Of a stretch of DNA of 35,237 nt, positions 8,158-18,511 are shown piece by piece. Origin of the DNA: Allomyces macrogynus ATCC 38327 (Eukaryota; Blastocladiomycota; Blastocladiomycetes; Blastocladiales; Blastocladiaceae); assembly GCA_000151295.1 (NCBI GenBank), contig GG745375.1, positions 12,414-47,650 on the forward strand, written 5' to 3'. Made by a program: the position numbers and the translations under genes. The notes beneath the pieces were generated by a model. The model had not been told where the DNA came from. It did no database searches and saw nothing but the letters and a program-made list of their open reading frames with translations. How positions within the stretch are numbered: the stretch's first letter is position 1; the number at the start of each line of letters is the position of its first letter.

Positions 8158-9720
8158 CTAGTCGACGGGCAGCTTGTCGATGCACCGGCACTGCGCGTCA
8201 AAGATGCCCATGGCCAAGACCTCGACTGGCCCACCAACAGCACGTGCCGTGATGCGCGACGTGAATGATGGGAGCTCGCGTGTAGTGGGTGGAGCCATCG
8301 GCGAGCTTGGGGTGGCCGCGTCGGTAGCCTTTGACGGGGTAGTGACGCCGGCACTGATTGACATGAGCCGTTGCCGCGCGGTCTTGGTATGTTCGTGCGC
8401 CCATCTGGTCGAGTGTTCTCCACCCGTCAGTATCGGCGCCAGCACGATGCAACTATCCAACAACACAACGTACTGCGACAGGTAATCGCTGACCGACCAC
8501 CGCACGACCCACTCCTCGCCAAAGTACTCCAATGGGCCCTTGGTCGCGACACGCACGTTCCTCTTCACTACCCTGCCGCGATCCACCACTTCGACATTGC
8601 GAAACACGTCGACCGTGCCGCGCTTGATAAAGAAAAACTCACGAACAGGCTGGTCCTCCCTCACCAGCGTAATGCCTTTCGGCCACGTGCGCCATGACGC
8701 GACCGCGGCCACGCCCGAGAGTTGGCACATGGGCGCTGATGCCGCATTGGTCGAGGTCGCGGCAATCCCCGCAGCCTGCACCATGGCCGGGACGGATGCG
8801 AGGAACGCGACCTTGGCCTGCAAGTCGCGCTGGTGCTGCGTGCGCACAAGGCGTAGGTAGTCGGCCTTGTCGATGGCGAGAAAGAGCGTGTCGCAGTCGT
8901 CGTCAAAGGGGGTGTTGGGTGGGTGGGTGCGTCGGCGGTGGAAGCGCCGTGACGGTCGCGACGCGCGGGGTGCTGTTGACGAGCGCGAGTTCGCCCCTGT
9001 TCCAGTCGGTCAGTTCCCCTCTCGCGCATCGTGGCGGAGGACGTTCCTCCGAACGTACCCAAACCCAACTTGGGCCACTTTCACCCTCGCCGTCGGCATA
9101 TTATGCATCGCGACCGACACTTCCGCGGCGCCACGCACGATCACACACCACTGTGTGCCCAACTCGCCCTGTTTGACGACCGCCGCGCCCGGCGCGCGCC
9201 GGAGCATCGTCGCGACCTCGCACAATTGCCGCACCGGATCCATCAACTCCTTGTCCTTCTTGCCCCTCCTGAGCCCCGTCGGCGCTTTGATCAGCTCCGC
9301 CAATGCCGGTAACCGCGCAGCCTCGGCCGCAAACAAGTCGACCATCTCGGGAGACCGGACAATCGGGTGCGTTTCGAGGACCGTCAACGCCGCGGAAGAG
9401 AGCGAATGCGGCCACGGGCCGGCGGTACTTGGACGGCGTGACGAGGACGATGATGCGGGTTCCGACGCGGTGCGGCTGCAACGGCCATTTTCGGCGGCTG
9501 GCGTGGTTTCGCGCGGCGTGTTGCCGCCGCCCTCCATAATCTGCCGCCGCCCTCCATAATCTGCCGCTTCAATTCCGAGTCGGTCGCCTGCATCGCGAGA
9601 ATGTACTGTGAGACGGGCTCGAGCACGCGACTCCGTCGGCGACCCGCTCCACCACCCCCACCCGCACGTGCCGACGCTGCGGCAGACGCGGCCGAGCACT
9701 GAGGAGGCCTGGCGGCATGG
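8158..9720 (-). pseudogene. Protein with two cyclic-nucleotide-binding-type domains (frame broken)
   Basis: The first domain has KQGELGTQWCVIVRGAAEVSV followed, after a 62-bp intron (9058-8997, GTACGT...ACAG, phase 2), by FGGELALVNSTPRVATVTA. This is a canonical phosphate-binding cassette with the cNMP-contacting Glu and Arg. The second domain (about 8690-8430) has FFFIKRGTVDVF and YFGEEW but lacks the PRxAT arginine motif, so it probably does not bind ligand. No kinase or channel segment is visible, so it resembles CNBD2-type or regulatory CNBD proteins. Upstream, RSPEMVDLFAAEAARLPAL matches the helix before such domains. A 20-bp tandem duplication at 9522-9567 shifts the frame; with one copy the two frames join. 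The N terminus above about 9626 is unresolved. It may be a real null allele or an assembly error. Confidence 0.75.
9522..9567. repeat. 20-bp tandem duplication inside the CNBD gene
   Basis: Two perfect adjacent copies of a 20-base unit (9524-9543 and 9544-9563) plus 2 and 4 matching flanking bases. Read on the coding strand, each copy encodes RQIMEGGG, but because 20 is not a multiple of 3 the second copy is read in another frame. The upstream coding frame (ATDSELKR) leads into copy 1, and the downstream frame (NTPRETTPA) leads out of copy 2. Confidence 0.9.
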
Positions 9721-10265
9721 CGGCGGTTGACGCGGGCAGCGAGGATCAGGGGGTGGGTCGAAGACTCGAGGGGCTGAGAAGATCGTCGGCTCGTCGAATG
9801 GCGGTCAGGGTGAAGGTTGGAATTAGCACATCACGTTCATAATTGTCGGCGCAGACCGTGTGCTATCGAGAGCCGGGCCACAGCCGCGCCTCTTGCGGCA
9901 AGTTGCATCGTGAACCGTTGCTTGGGGCGGGCGAGGACGTCGAGGACGCGGTTGAGGTCGCATGCGCGGGGTGAGCGATGATGAATTGTGGTGAATGCAG
10001 GCATGGAACGCGACCACGTGCCGATGCGGTGGCTGCGCCAGAGGCAGCGCTGCCTGCGTGCCACCGAGTCGCCTCGCGCATCGCGGTTCGCCGCGGCCGG
10101 CCGGCTCCCTCCACGCTCATGTTGCCCGACGGGCGACCAGGCACGATCCACGCTCTCCAACCTCCAGCACGCGCAGAAAATCAGCGCTGAACCGCGCCCG
10201 CTCGCCCATCTTGATCATCACGGACCCGCCACGCATCCGCGACCGCAACCGCAAACGCCGCCACC
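9721..10265. promoter_or_regulatory. Divergent intergenic region, CNBD gene / oxygenase gene
   Basis: The CNBD gene is read leftwards and the oxygenase gene rightwards, so this 0.5 kb should hold both promoters, plus any unresolved first exon of the CNBD gene. I see no clear TATA box or repeat. Confidence 0.4.
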
Positions 10266-12744
10266 ATGGACAATGTCCTGCGCGCCTGGCTCGCAGGCTG
10301 GGACAGCGAAGACATTGAAGAGCAATTCGGCGGCTACGGGTTCGACGACGACGACGACGATTACGAGGGGTTCGGCGCGCGCGCCGGCGAGGAGGGCGAC
10401 GGCCCGCCCTTTGAGCTGAGGTCCGAAGACGACGATGACGACCAAGTAATGGCCGACGGCGATCACGCCGCCGATCAGCCAGTCCCGCCGCTGCAAGCGC
10501 TCAGCCAAGCCGTGGCTGAGATCGCCGTTGCGGGCAATGTTGAGTCCTACTCGTTTGGCGGCCGCGCCGACGCACTGCTCGCGGCGCCTGGACTCATGAT
10601 TGATGGGATTGGACCGATTGCTCTGCCTGTCGTCGATGCCGCACAGGCCGACAAGATCAAGGCGGTCGCGACCGAGGCCCCATTTGGCCGCGACATGGAC
10701 ACGCTCGTCGACCCGGCCGTGCGCAAATCGTGGCAGATCGAGCCGTCCAAGGTGCACTTGACGCACCCGCACTGGACTAAAGGGATTGACATGCTCAAGA
10801 CCGAAATTGCCACGAAACTCGGGTGCGAAGGGATGCAGTTCGAGATGCCGCTCTACAAATTCCTGCTCTACGAGCCGGGCAGCCATTTCGTCAAGCACCG
10901 CGACACGGAAAAGCACGACCGCATGTTTGCGACCGTCGTGCTGCAGTTGCCGTCGGTGCACGAAGGCGGCGAGCTCGTCGTCTACCGCGACACGTCGAGC
11001 GACGCGGCCGAGTCGATCACGCACGATTTCGGGCGCGCCGAAGGGATGGCGCCGTTTGCTGTGCACTATGCGGTGCACTATGCCGACGCCGAGCACGAAT
11101 TGAAACCCGTCACGTCCGGGTACCGGCTCGCGCTCGTCTACTCGCTGTGCTGGCCGGAACACCAGGTCAAGCAGCGGCTCAGCGCCGCATCGACCGCCAT
11201 GGTCGCCAAGAAACTCGCTGCCGTCAAGCAACCCTTCACGTACCATTTCGACCAGTGGTACACGCCACGGTCCGTTGCGCACATTGGCGCCGACATGCTC
11301 AAGGCCACCGACAAGGCGCGGTTCCATCTCTTGCAAGCGGCCAACGCCACGCTGCCCGCCGCCAACCGATTCGTCTTCTACCTGGCCACGTGCACGCGCA
11401 AAGCTGAGTACGGGTACATTGGCGGGCACAACGTCGAGTGGGAGCTCGAGGATGGGCCGTTTTACCGCATTGTCGACTGGCACGGCGTTGACGGCCGCGA
11501 ACTCGGGACGGGCACGGGGACCACCTACCCGTTTGACGACATGGACCAAGTGCTCAACCCAGACCGCCGCCGCGTGCGTGATCTCTGGAACGGGCCGCAC
11601 TCGCGCGTGACGCGATACACCGGCAATGAAGGCCACGTGCTTGAGACCGAGTACAAAACGCATTGCGCTGGTTGCCGTGCCCAGTGCCGAAAATGTCGCG
11701 TTTGTCGCCAAGCACGTCAGCAATACTGCGGCCGCCGACTTGTTTGCCGCGTCCCTCGACCGCGAAGACTTGACTGACGACCAAGACTGGGTCCTGCACG
11801 CGCTGCAATCCATCACCACCAGTGGCAAACTGGTTAATTTCGGCGCGGCCCTGCTCAAAGCGCGTGATTCGCGCCCAACCACGCCGCGGGGCGTCGGTCT
11901 CGTTCTCGACGAATTCCCCGCACTCGTTACGTCCGCGACGCTCGTCGACCTCGTGAGCGCGCCCATGTGGGCGCACGTGCGCGAAGACGTGCTCGCGCAC
12001 TTGCACCGGATGGACAAGGTGCTGATGCGGTGGGCCATGTGTATCAGTGCCATGAACGCCGTTGCCGGGAACGACCCGCCCGTCCCAACCGACTGGCTCG
12101 GGGACCTCCTGGCCGTTGCGGTCGCTGCGTGGCCCGACCTCGTGTTTCTCGCACAGCAGGAACAGGAAGCGGCGTGGCGCGCGGTCCTGCGCTCAAACGC
12201 GCCGGAACTCGTTGCGGCCCTGGTCGTCCTGGCACGCGTGATCAATAAGCACACGGTGCTCAACCCGCACTTCGCGATCGATGTCGCTCTTACGTGCGTG
12301 CCCGCGCTGTCCCCACCGGCGACCACGCTGGTCCCGTTCGTCCAGCCGATTTACGCGGAACTCGCGGCGACCGCGGCCGCGCCGCTCCCGCCCGCCACGC
12401 TCGTGGATACGACCGCAGCGCACCCGGACCCGGACGTGCAGGCGTTCCTCCGGTCGGCCGAGAGTACGGCGACTATCACGGGGAGGTTCACGGGGATCGC
12501 GCAGGCGCGGAAATTCGTCAAGCAGCATGAGAATTCGCCGCACTTTGTGGCCGAAGCGGGCGGGATCGGGAAGCGCGCGTTTGTGCGGCTCACGCGGCTC
12601 GCGGCCGTCCGCGAACAGGCGGTGCAAAGGCGACGCGTCGCTGAGGAGAAGATGCGCAAGTATGCGGCGCATTTTGGGGAGGGGGTCAAGGGGGCGATTG
12701 TGGAGGGGCAGGGGGCGGCCGCTGCTGCCGTTGCGGCATCGTGA
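10266..12744 (+). pseudogene. 2-oxoglutarate/Fe(II) oxygenase, one-base frame break
   Basis: The ATG at 10266 lies in CCACCATGG. An acidic, disordered N terminus (about 1-60) leads to a prolyl-4-hydroxylase-like 2OG-Fe(II) domain: LLYEPGSHFVKHRDTEKHDR with H211 and D213, distal H277 (ADAEHELKP) and the 2OG-binding R287 in GYRLALVYSL. The Fe triad and the 2OG arginine are therefore complete. The frame ends early at 11777, but the expected protein continues in the next frame from about 11659 (KRIALVAVPSAENVAFVAKH) to the stop at 12742-12744. The break is at the A4 run 11655-11658; with one A fewer, TEY-KRIALV joins and the protein would be 825 residues without introns. The C-terminal half is helical and of unknown role. 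Substrate unknown. One extra base in a homopolymer is most easily a sequencing error, so the gene may well be intact. Confidence 0.8.
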
Positions 12745-13143
12745 TGGGACCGTGGCGTGGACGTGCTTTGACGGGTTCTCGTCGAGGCATGACAAGTCAA
12801 GGTGGAGAGGACGTGAGGCTATGCGGAGGAGGTTTTGGAGCGCCACTCTTGGGACCGCGCTCGAGTCCTTTTTTTTGGAGGTCAATGCTGTTGTGTCAGA
12901 GGAGGAGAACGCGCGGCGAGCGATACCGGGCCCGCGATGCGATGTTATTTATTTCGTGGGGGCCCTTCTGTAACCCAAAATCATTTCTTTTTGACGGTGT
13001 TGTCGGCCAGCAAGCACACGTCAGAGCGCAATGCCCGTGCTGCCCGACAAACGCAACGACTCTGCTCTCAGGGGCCAAAAAATTGATTCGCTCAAATGCT
13101 CGATTTCGCCGAACGCAACCGAACCCATCGTCGTCGTCACGGC
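12745..13143. other. Convergent 3' intergenic region
   Basis: Four hundred bases between the 3' ends of the oxygenase gene (+) and the CCDC124 gene (-). No gene is seen. Both transcripts should end here and might overlap. Confidence 0.5.
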
Positions 13144-14593
13144 CTACTTGGTGCGCATGCGCTCCAGGGCCGCTTCCTTGCGCTCGGAAATCGCTTGCCG
13201 CTCTATGACATCGTCGGGAAACAACGTTGGTTCGCACGACAACGTCCACGAAGCGGCTAAAAACGACGATCGCACCGTCCTCGGCCGTGGCGTTGTACGC
13301 GACCGTGGCCTGGTTGAAGGGGTTCTCCGGACTCTTCTGCCACTGCTTCCACAGCATCTGCTCGATCTGGATGCGGTGGACAAAGACGGCGTGAGTGGGC
13401 AGGCCAACACCGTGGACCGAATCCGGCACGACGCACCTGGCTCAACCGCAACCCCGGGTTCTCGGCCTTGATCTTGGGCGTTTCGCGCTCCTTGTATGCG
13501 AGCCACGCCGCTACACACACACGAATGATGAGCCACGTTCACGACCGCAAACTCTCGCCAGCCCACACCCTTAACGTACCCTTGGCGCGGCGCTCCGGAT
13601 GCCGATCAATTGCGTCCTCCTTGCGCACCGTCTTAGTCTGCACCGCGTCCGCCGTCGTCGCAATATCCAGCAGCTCCAGCGCCGCGTCGATCCCCGACGC
13701 CGAGTACTCGGGCACGGGTTCCGCCGCAAATGTTTCGGTCGCAGCCGTCTTCTCGGCGGCCTTCTTGGCAGCAGAACGCGGTGCGGGGACCGCAAATGGC
13801 AATTCGCTGACGCCCACACCCTTGGCCTTCTTGCCTGCAGGAGTCGGGGACGCCGTCTTGCCGCCACGGCCGAGGGCCGCCTCTTCCTGTGCGAGAAGCG
13901 CGGCGGCTTCGGCTTTACGTGCGAGCCGTTCAGCCTTTTTGAGCTCTTCGTCTTCCCGCGATTTCTTGGCGCCGGCAGCCCATTCGGCTGGAGGAGGAAG
14001 GGTAGCGGTGGCGGGTCAGGTGCGCGGGATCGCGACGGGACGGATTGGCGGATGAAGCGTGAGCCGCACCGGCTTCCTTCTGCTCCCTGGTTGGATCAAA
14101 ATGAGCATAGATCAGGTCAGATCAGGCCGGAATTTGAGCAAACGGGTAGGCGCGCATCGATAACGCACTTGACGGCACGCTGCTTGCTGTCCTTTTCGGC
14201 CTGCACGGCGGCCTTCTTCTCCTTGGCCGCCGTCACTACAGCAACGAGAGCGTTCTCCACCGGTCAAATCGGGTTGTTCCTGGCCACACGCTGCGTGTTG
14301 CGGAATCGGATCCGCTCGCTGGAGTCGGAGTCGCGTCGAGCTGGGCGAAGCCGGGCAAACGTCGCGCGATCGTCGGGCCGGGAACACGCTGCATTTCAGC
14401 ATCGGCTCCCTTATTGCGTGAGACGCGCAGTTGCGGTCGCTGCGATCATGTTCGATCTCGCGTCGGATCCTCTTGACCCGTTCCATGATCGCGGCCGGCG
14501 CCGTCGTTGCTCGTCGTGCGGTTGCTGGTCAATAATATTGCGGAGAACTCGCGCCTGACCTTTCGAGTTTTCTCCCTTGAACTTCTTGGGCAT
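13144..14593 (-). CDS. CCDC124: CCDC124 / Oxs1 homolog (ribosome-associated factor)
   Basis: CCDC124 and its yeast relative Lso2 bind the ribosomal A-site region and act in hibernation and restart; fission yeast Oxs1 is a stress cofactor. Seven exons join in frame: 14593-14560, 14235-14169, 14086-14070, 13987-13580, 13510-13437, 13366-13276 and 13202-13144, giving 249 residues (human about 223). Diagnostic motifs are the N-terminal MPKKFKGENSK, a Lys/Glu/Ala-rich coiled coil (EWAAGAKKSREDEELKKAER), DAIDRHPERRAKAAW, KIKAENPGLRLSQ and LWKQWQKSPENPFNQ, in the same order as in human CCDC124. It has an added C-terminal tail ending ERKEAALERMRTK. Exon 3 has only 17 nt. Intron 1 is 324 bp; the other five are 69-82 bp. 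It is transcribed away from the MIC19 gene. The gene and exon joins are well supported; splicing is untested. Confidence 0.93.
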
Positions 14594-15013
14594 AGTTGCT
14601 GGCTGGTGGTATGCGGTGCGTGCGGCGGCGTTGACGAGAGCGAGACTTGAAGAAGCCGAGAAGTACAGGAAGCTGGACAAAAATCGATGTAACTGCGTCG
14701 AGAATGACGTGGATGCAAACCAGGTGCCATCGACGAGTTGGCCTGCCACAACCACTCGGCATGCGTGATGCTCTTGTTCAGGTCCCTGCCATTCCTCATT
14801 TCAACGTGCCCAGTCAACACAGCGCCAGCCGCGACTTGGACCACGACGACCACGGCGACGACGACCAGCAATCGACGGCCAACTTGGCGCACGCTGCAGC
14901 AAGGACCACGGCCAGCCCGCTAAACCGAAGAACCAAGTCCAACGGCTATCCATTCCGGCCGTTCCTCGCTCGATTGATTACCGCCCAACCAGCTCATCGA
15001 CATTTTCGACACC
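14594..15013. promoter_or_regulatory. Divergent promoter, CCDC124 / MIC19
   Basis: About 420 bases separate the CCDC124 ATG (minus strand) from the MIC19 ATG (plus strand), so it must supply both promoters. No TATA box or repeat stands out. Open frames crossing it are not conserved. Confidence 0.45.
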
Positions 15014-15818
15014 ATGGGCCAAGGCCAATCCAAGCCCGCAGAACCTGTCGTGTTTGTGAACACGGTGCCGCTGATGGTAACCATCATCCCGAGCTCGCAG
15101 CCGCCATCGTTCCCCCTCTCCTGACCCACCGACCATGGCGATTTCCAGGTCAGCGAGCGGCTTGTGCACAACCTCGACGCGGCCGAGTCCGGCGCTGCCG
15201 GCACCCCCACGCAATCCTCTTCTGAGCCCGCTCCCGCACCCGTCGCCACCTTGGCCCCGTCGCTGTCCGAGGAGGAACTGCATGCACTCGTCGAGGAGCG
15301 CGTCGCGCAGCGCGTCGCTGCCGAACTCGAGCGCCGGATCGCGACCGAGGGTGTGCGCAAGGATAACCGCGAGCAGCTGTCGTCGCAGGTCGCGTTGCGC
15401 GAGGCCGAGGAGATGTTGCAGCGGTTGGGCCGGATCAGGTCTGTTCCACTACACGACGGGTGGATCGGATGTGAACGGAGGACTGACAGACTGGATGGTG
15501 TAGCTTGCCGACGCCCGAGGCGAACCCGGCGTGCCTGGCCGCGCAGGAACAGGTGATTGCGTGCTTCAAGTGCGTTGGTTCTTCTTGCCTGGCTCTGAAA
15601 TGGTCACGAAAAGTGAGGAGACTGACGACGGCTCGCTCCATCTGCGTAGGGCCAACCCGACGCGCCCATTGGACTGCTGGCAGGAAGTCGAGGCGTTCAA
15701 GGCATCTCTCAAGGTCGTGCAGAAGGTGCGCATTGACCTTTCTCCGCCCACATCCACGACCGACACTCACCTCGCCCCCCCCCCCCCCCCCCCGAGAGGG
15801 ATGCTGAGAAGAAGATAG
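15014..15818 (+). CDS. MIC19: MIC19-like MICOS subunit (CHCH protein)
   Basis: MIC19 is a peripheral inner-membrane subunit of MICOS that shapes cristae junctions. ATG at 15014 in CACCATGG; MGQGQSKP fits an N-myristoylation signal, as in known Mic19 proteins. Exons 15014-15076, 15149-15438, 15504-15569 and 15650-15725 join in frame to 165 residues. Order: VVFVNTVPLM then VSERLVHNLD; a Glu/Ala/Arg-rich coiled coil (about residues 60-118); and a CHCH-type end with C-X9-C (CLAAQEQVIAC) and NPTRPLDCWQEVEAFK. The end is uncertain: either the frame reads on to a TAG at 15816-15818 through a proline tract coded by the C19 run, or GTGCGC at 15726 opens an intron ending after that run. Family call is strong. 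Confidence 0.85.
15775..15793 (+). repeat. C19 homopolymer
   Basis: Nineteen consecutive C at the MIC19 3' end. It may act as the polypyrimidine tract of a last intron, or code for prolines. Its assembled length is unreliable. Confidence 0.8.
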
Positions 15819-15956
15819 GGGGGGGAGTTGACGTGCGTGGTGGCGCCTCAAACTGTTTTTTATCGTAATCAGTTTATTTTGTTTTTTCTTTACTATTTTT
15901 TTTTTAAGTGATTAGTTTTTTTTTTTTATTTGTTATTTTTTTTTTTTTTTTTTTCG
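15819..15956. other. T-rich low-complexity flank of the gap
   Basis: After the MIC19 end the sequence turns into T-rich DNA with long T runs up to the gap. It has no coding signal and probably helped to stop the assembly. Confidence 0.7.
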
Positions 15957-16788
15957 NNNNNNNNNNNNNNNNNNNNNNNNNNNNNNNNNNNNNNNNNNNN
16001 NNNNNNNNNNNNNNNNNNNNNNNNNNNNNNNNNNNNNNNNNNNNNNNNNNNNNNNNNNNNNNNNNNNNNNNNNNNNNNNNNNNNNNNNNNNNNNNNNNNN
16101 NNNNNNNNNNNNNNNNNNNNNNNNNNNNNNNNNNNNNNNNNNNNNNNNNNNNNNNNNNNNNNNNNNNNNNNNNNNNNNNNNNNNNNNNNNNNNNNNNNNN
16201 NNNNNNNNNNNNNNNNNNNNNNNNNNNNNNNNNNNNNNNNNNNNNNNNNNNNNNNNNNNNNNNNNNNNNNNNNNNNNNNNNNNNNNNNNNNNNNNNNNNN
16301 NNNNNNNNNNNNNNNNNNNNNNNNNNNNNNNNNNNNNNNNNNNNNNNNNNNNNNNNNNNNNNNNNNNNNNNNNNNNNNNNNNNNNNNNNNNNNNNNNNNN
16401 NNNNNNNNNNNNNNNNNNNNNNNNNNNNNNNNNNNNNNNNNNNNNNNNNNNNNNNNNNNNNNNNNNNNNNNNNNNNNNNNNNNNNNNNNNNNNNNNNNNN
16501 NNNNNNNNNNNNNNNNNNNNNNNNNNNNNNNNNNNNNNNNNNNNNNNNNNNNNNNNNNNNNNNNNNNNNNNNNNNNNNNNNNNNNNNNNNNNNNNNNNNN
16601 NNNNNNNNNNNNNNNNNNNNNNNNNNNNNNNNNNNNNNNNNNNNNNNNNNNNNNNNNNNNNNNNNNNNNNNNNNNNNNNNNNNNNNNNNNNNNNNNNNNN
16701 NNNNNNNNNNNNNNNNNNNNNNNNNNNNNNNNNNNNNNNNNNNNNNNNNNNNNNNNNNNNNNNNNNNNNNNNNNNNNNNNNNNNNNNN
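15957..16788. other. Assembly gap (832 N)
   Basis: A run of N. It hides the C terminus of gamma-SNAP and the 3' intergenic region with MIC19. Open frames drawn through it have no meaning. Confidence 1.
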
Positions 16789-17926
16789 AGGTCCGTGCGT
16801 CTCCAACTTGCGCGCGATCCGGACAACCGGCGCGTCGAGGAACGTGATCAGCTGGGCCGAGGTCGCGGCCTGGAGTGCGTCCGGGTCGCCGCGGTCCATG
16901 GCGTCGAGCAAGGACGACGCGAGGTGCAATTCGTCCCGAGCAAGCTGGTTGTCGGCGGCGGCCTGGTCGAAGAGCTGTGACGCCCGGACGCCGTCGTTAA
17001 TGGCAAGGTGGACGATGATGAGCGAGAGGACGGTCTTGGAGAGCCCGTTCGCGTTGGTGATTTTCGTGTAGGCGGTACGTTGCAGGTCGAGGAAGTGGAT
17101 GACCGAGTCCATGCTAGAGGGAATGCGTGCGGTGCCGTGAGTGGAGGGAGGGGGGGGGGGGGGGGGATTCTGGAGGGAAAGATGCGAAAAAGTTTGAAGT
17201 GTACAGGTTCCGCGACGCGGCAAACGCGACGGCGCGTTTGATGGAATCAATGGCGATCCGGTACCGCTCTTCGTCCTGGTAGAGCGTGATGCACTCGTCC
17301 CAGTGCGCGAGCGCTTGCGGGACCTGGCCCGCGGCATCGGCCGCTCTATTTTGGAGAAGCAACGCGTTAACGCACTGGATACCAACCTCCAAGACAAATG
17401 GAAGCCGTACTTGGCCGCTTTTTCCAGCGCCTCGGCGGCCCGGTCGGGTGTGCCATTGAGCACAAAGCATTCGGACGCGCGATGGTACAGCGTCGCGGCG
17501 CGCGCCGGATCGTTGACGGTGGGCGTGGTCGCGAGCTGCGCGGCGGTCTCGAAAGCCTTGGCGGCCATGTAGGTCGAGTCGGCCTTGATCCAGCACTCGG
17601 CCGAGTCGAGGAACGAGGTCATGGCCAGGTCGGGCCGCTCGGTCTTGACAATGGTCGCTGCAATAGGCATCTCCACCAGTTACTTTGCGGGAACGGTGCA
17701 GACGCGGTGCGGAAAGAAGTACCAGCACGCTCAAACTCCTGCGCCGCCGTTTCCGGGTCGGGCTTCCAAAAGAAGCCGAATCTCGGCTTGGTGATCCTAA
17801 GCCCGCGTCAACAACCACCAAGCTGCACGTTAGCGCGACGGTACTTGGGCCTGAGTTGGCAGGGCGCGGTACTGACGCTTTCAGCGCGTTATGGCGGTGC
17901 GCCTCGGACTCGGCGACGCGGCTCAT
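16789..17926 (-). CDS. NAPG: Gamma-SNAP, C terminus lost in the assembly gap
   Basis: SNAPs recruit NSF to SNARE complexes for disassembly; gamma-SNAP is the branch missing from budding yeast. Exons 17926-17877, 17796-17723, 17657-17411, 17345-17205 and 17113-16789 join in frame to 279 visible residues (human about 312). Matches to gamma-SNAP: FGFFWKPDPETAAQEFERA (human has LKWKPDYDSAASEYGKA), the tetratricopeptide-like helices STYMAAKAFETAAQL and YHRASECFVLNGTPDRAAEALEKA (human LENGTPDTAAMALERA), then NEERLR-like DEERYRIAIDSIKRA and LSLIIVHLAINDGVRAS. Introns are 80, 65, 65 and 91 bp; the last contains a C17 run (plus-strand G17 at 17150-17166). The sequence breaks off at ARKLETHG, about 30 residues before the expected end. 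That is a gap effect, not a mutation. Confidence 0.9.
17150..17166 (-). repeat. C17 run in the gamma-SNAP intron
   Basis: Seventeen G on the plus strand, C on the gene strand, upstream of the 3' splice site of intron 4 (17204-17114). It may serve as an unusual C-only polypyrimidine tract. Confidence 0.75.
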
Positions 17927-18511
17927 GGTGTCTGATGGGGGGTTGGAGCCGAGCCCGGTACTTGGTCCAAATCGTTTGCTGGTACTTGTGCGCGTGTGTA
18001 GAATGCTTGAATTGCTTCCCAGTCCCGCGGGCCGACGAGGAAGTTGGCAAGCAGCGCCGTTGCACGGCTGAGTGCGTGCGTGCGCTTGTCGCGGTCACAT
18101 GTGTATGAAATGACAGCCTCCTCTTGCCAATCACCAACTTGCCAGCTGGCTACTTCAACAACGTCGCCGTCATTTGCAGCCATCGACCCTTCATCCAACT
18201 TGCCGCGCTCAGCTGCAACCGCTTCGACCCCGTTCCTGGCCATCATGGACGCTTCACGCAGGCCCCTGATCCAAGTCGAGCGCCATTTGGCGCACGCCAT
18301 GGCCAACATTTCTGCGGGCACCGACGCCTGGTCCAATCTCGTCGACGATGATTTCTTGATGTGTTGCGGGTTTGGAAGTTGGGCGTGATTGATGGTTGTG
18401 TGTTCATGTTCAACAGGATTGGCTTTCGGTCGAGACCAAAGTAGCGCCCCGCATTTCCCAGGCTGTCAATCAGAACCATTTTCATTCCGACCACTTCACC
18501 ATCCGCTAACT
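17927..18511. other. Intergenic, no gene seen
   Basis: This holds the gamma-SNAP promoter and the 3' flank of the RSC7-DPF gene, both minus strand. Short open frames on each strand show no conserved motif. Confidence 0.45.

Noticed and set aside
10218..12326. 702-residue minus-strand frame opposite the oxygenase gene
   Set aside because: The plus strand carries the clear 2OG-Fe(II) domain; the minus frame has no recognisable domain and follows codon-bias shadowing.
15908..17071. Long open frames crossing the N run on both strands
   Set aside because: They exist only because N was translated as X.
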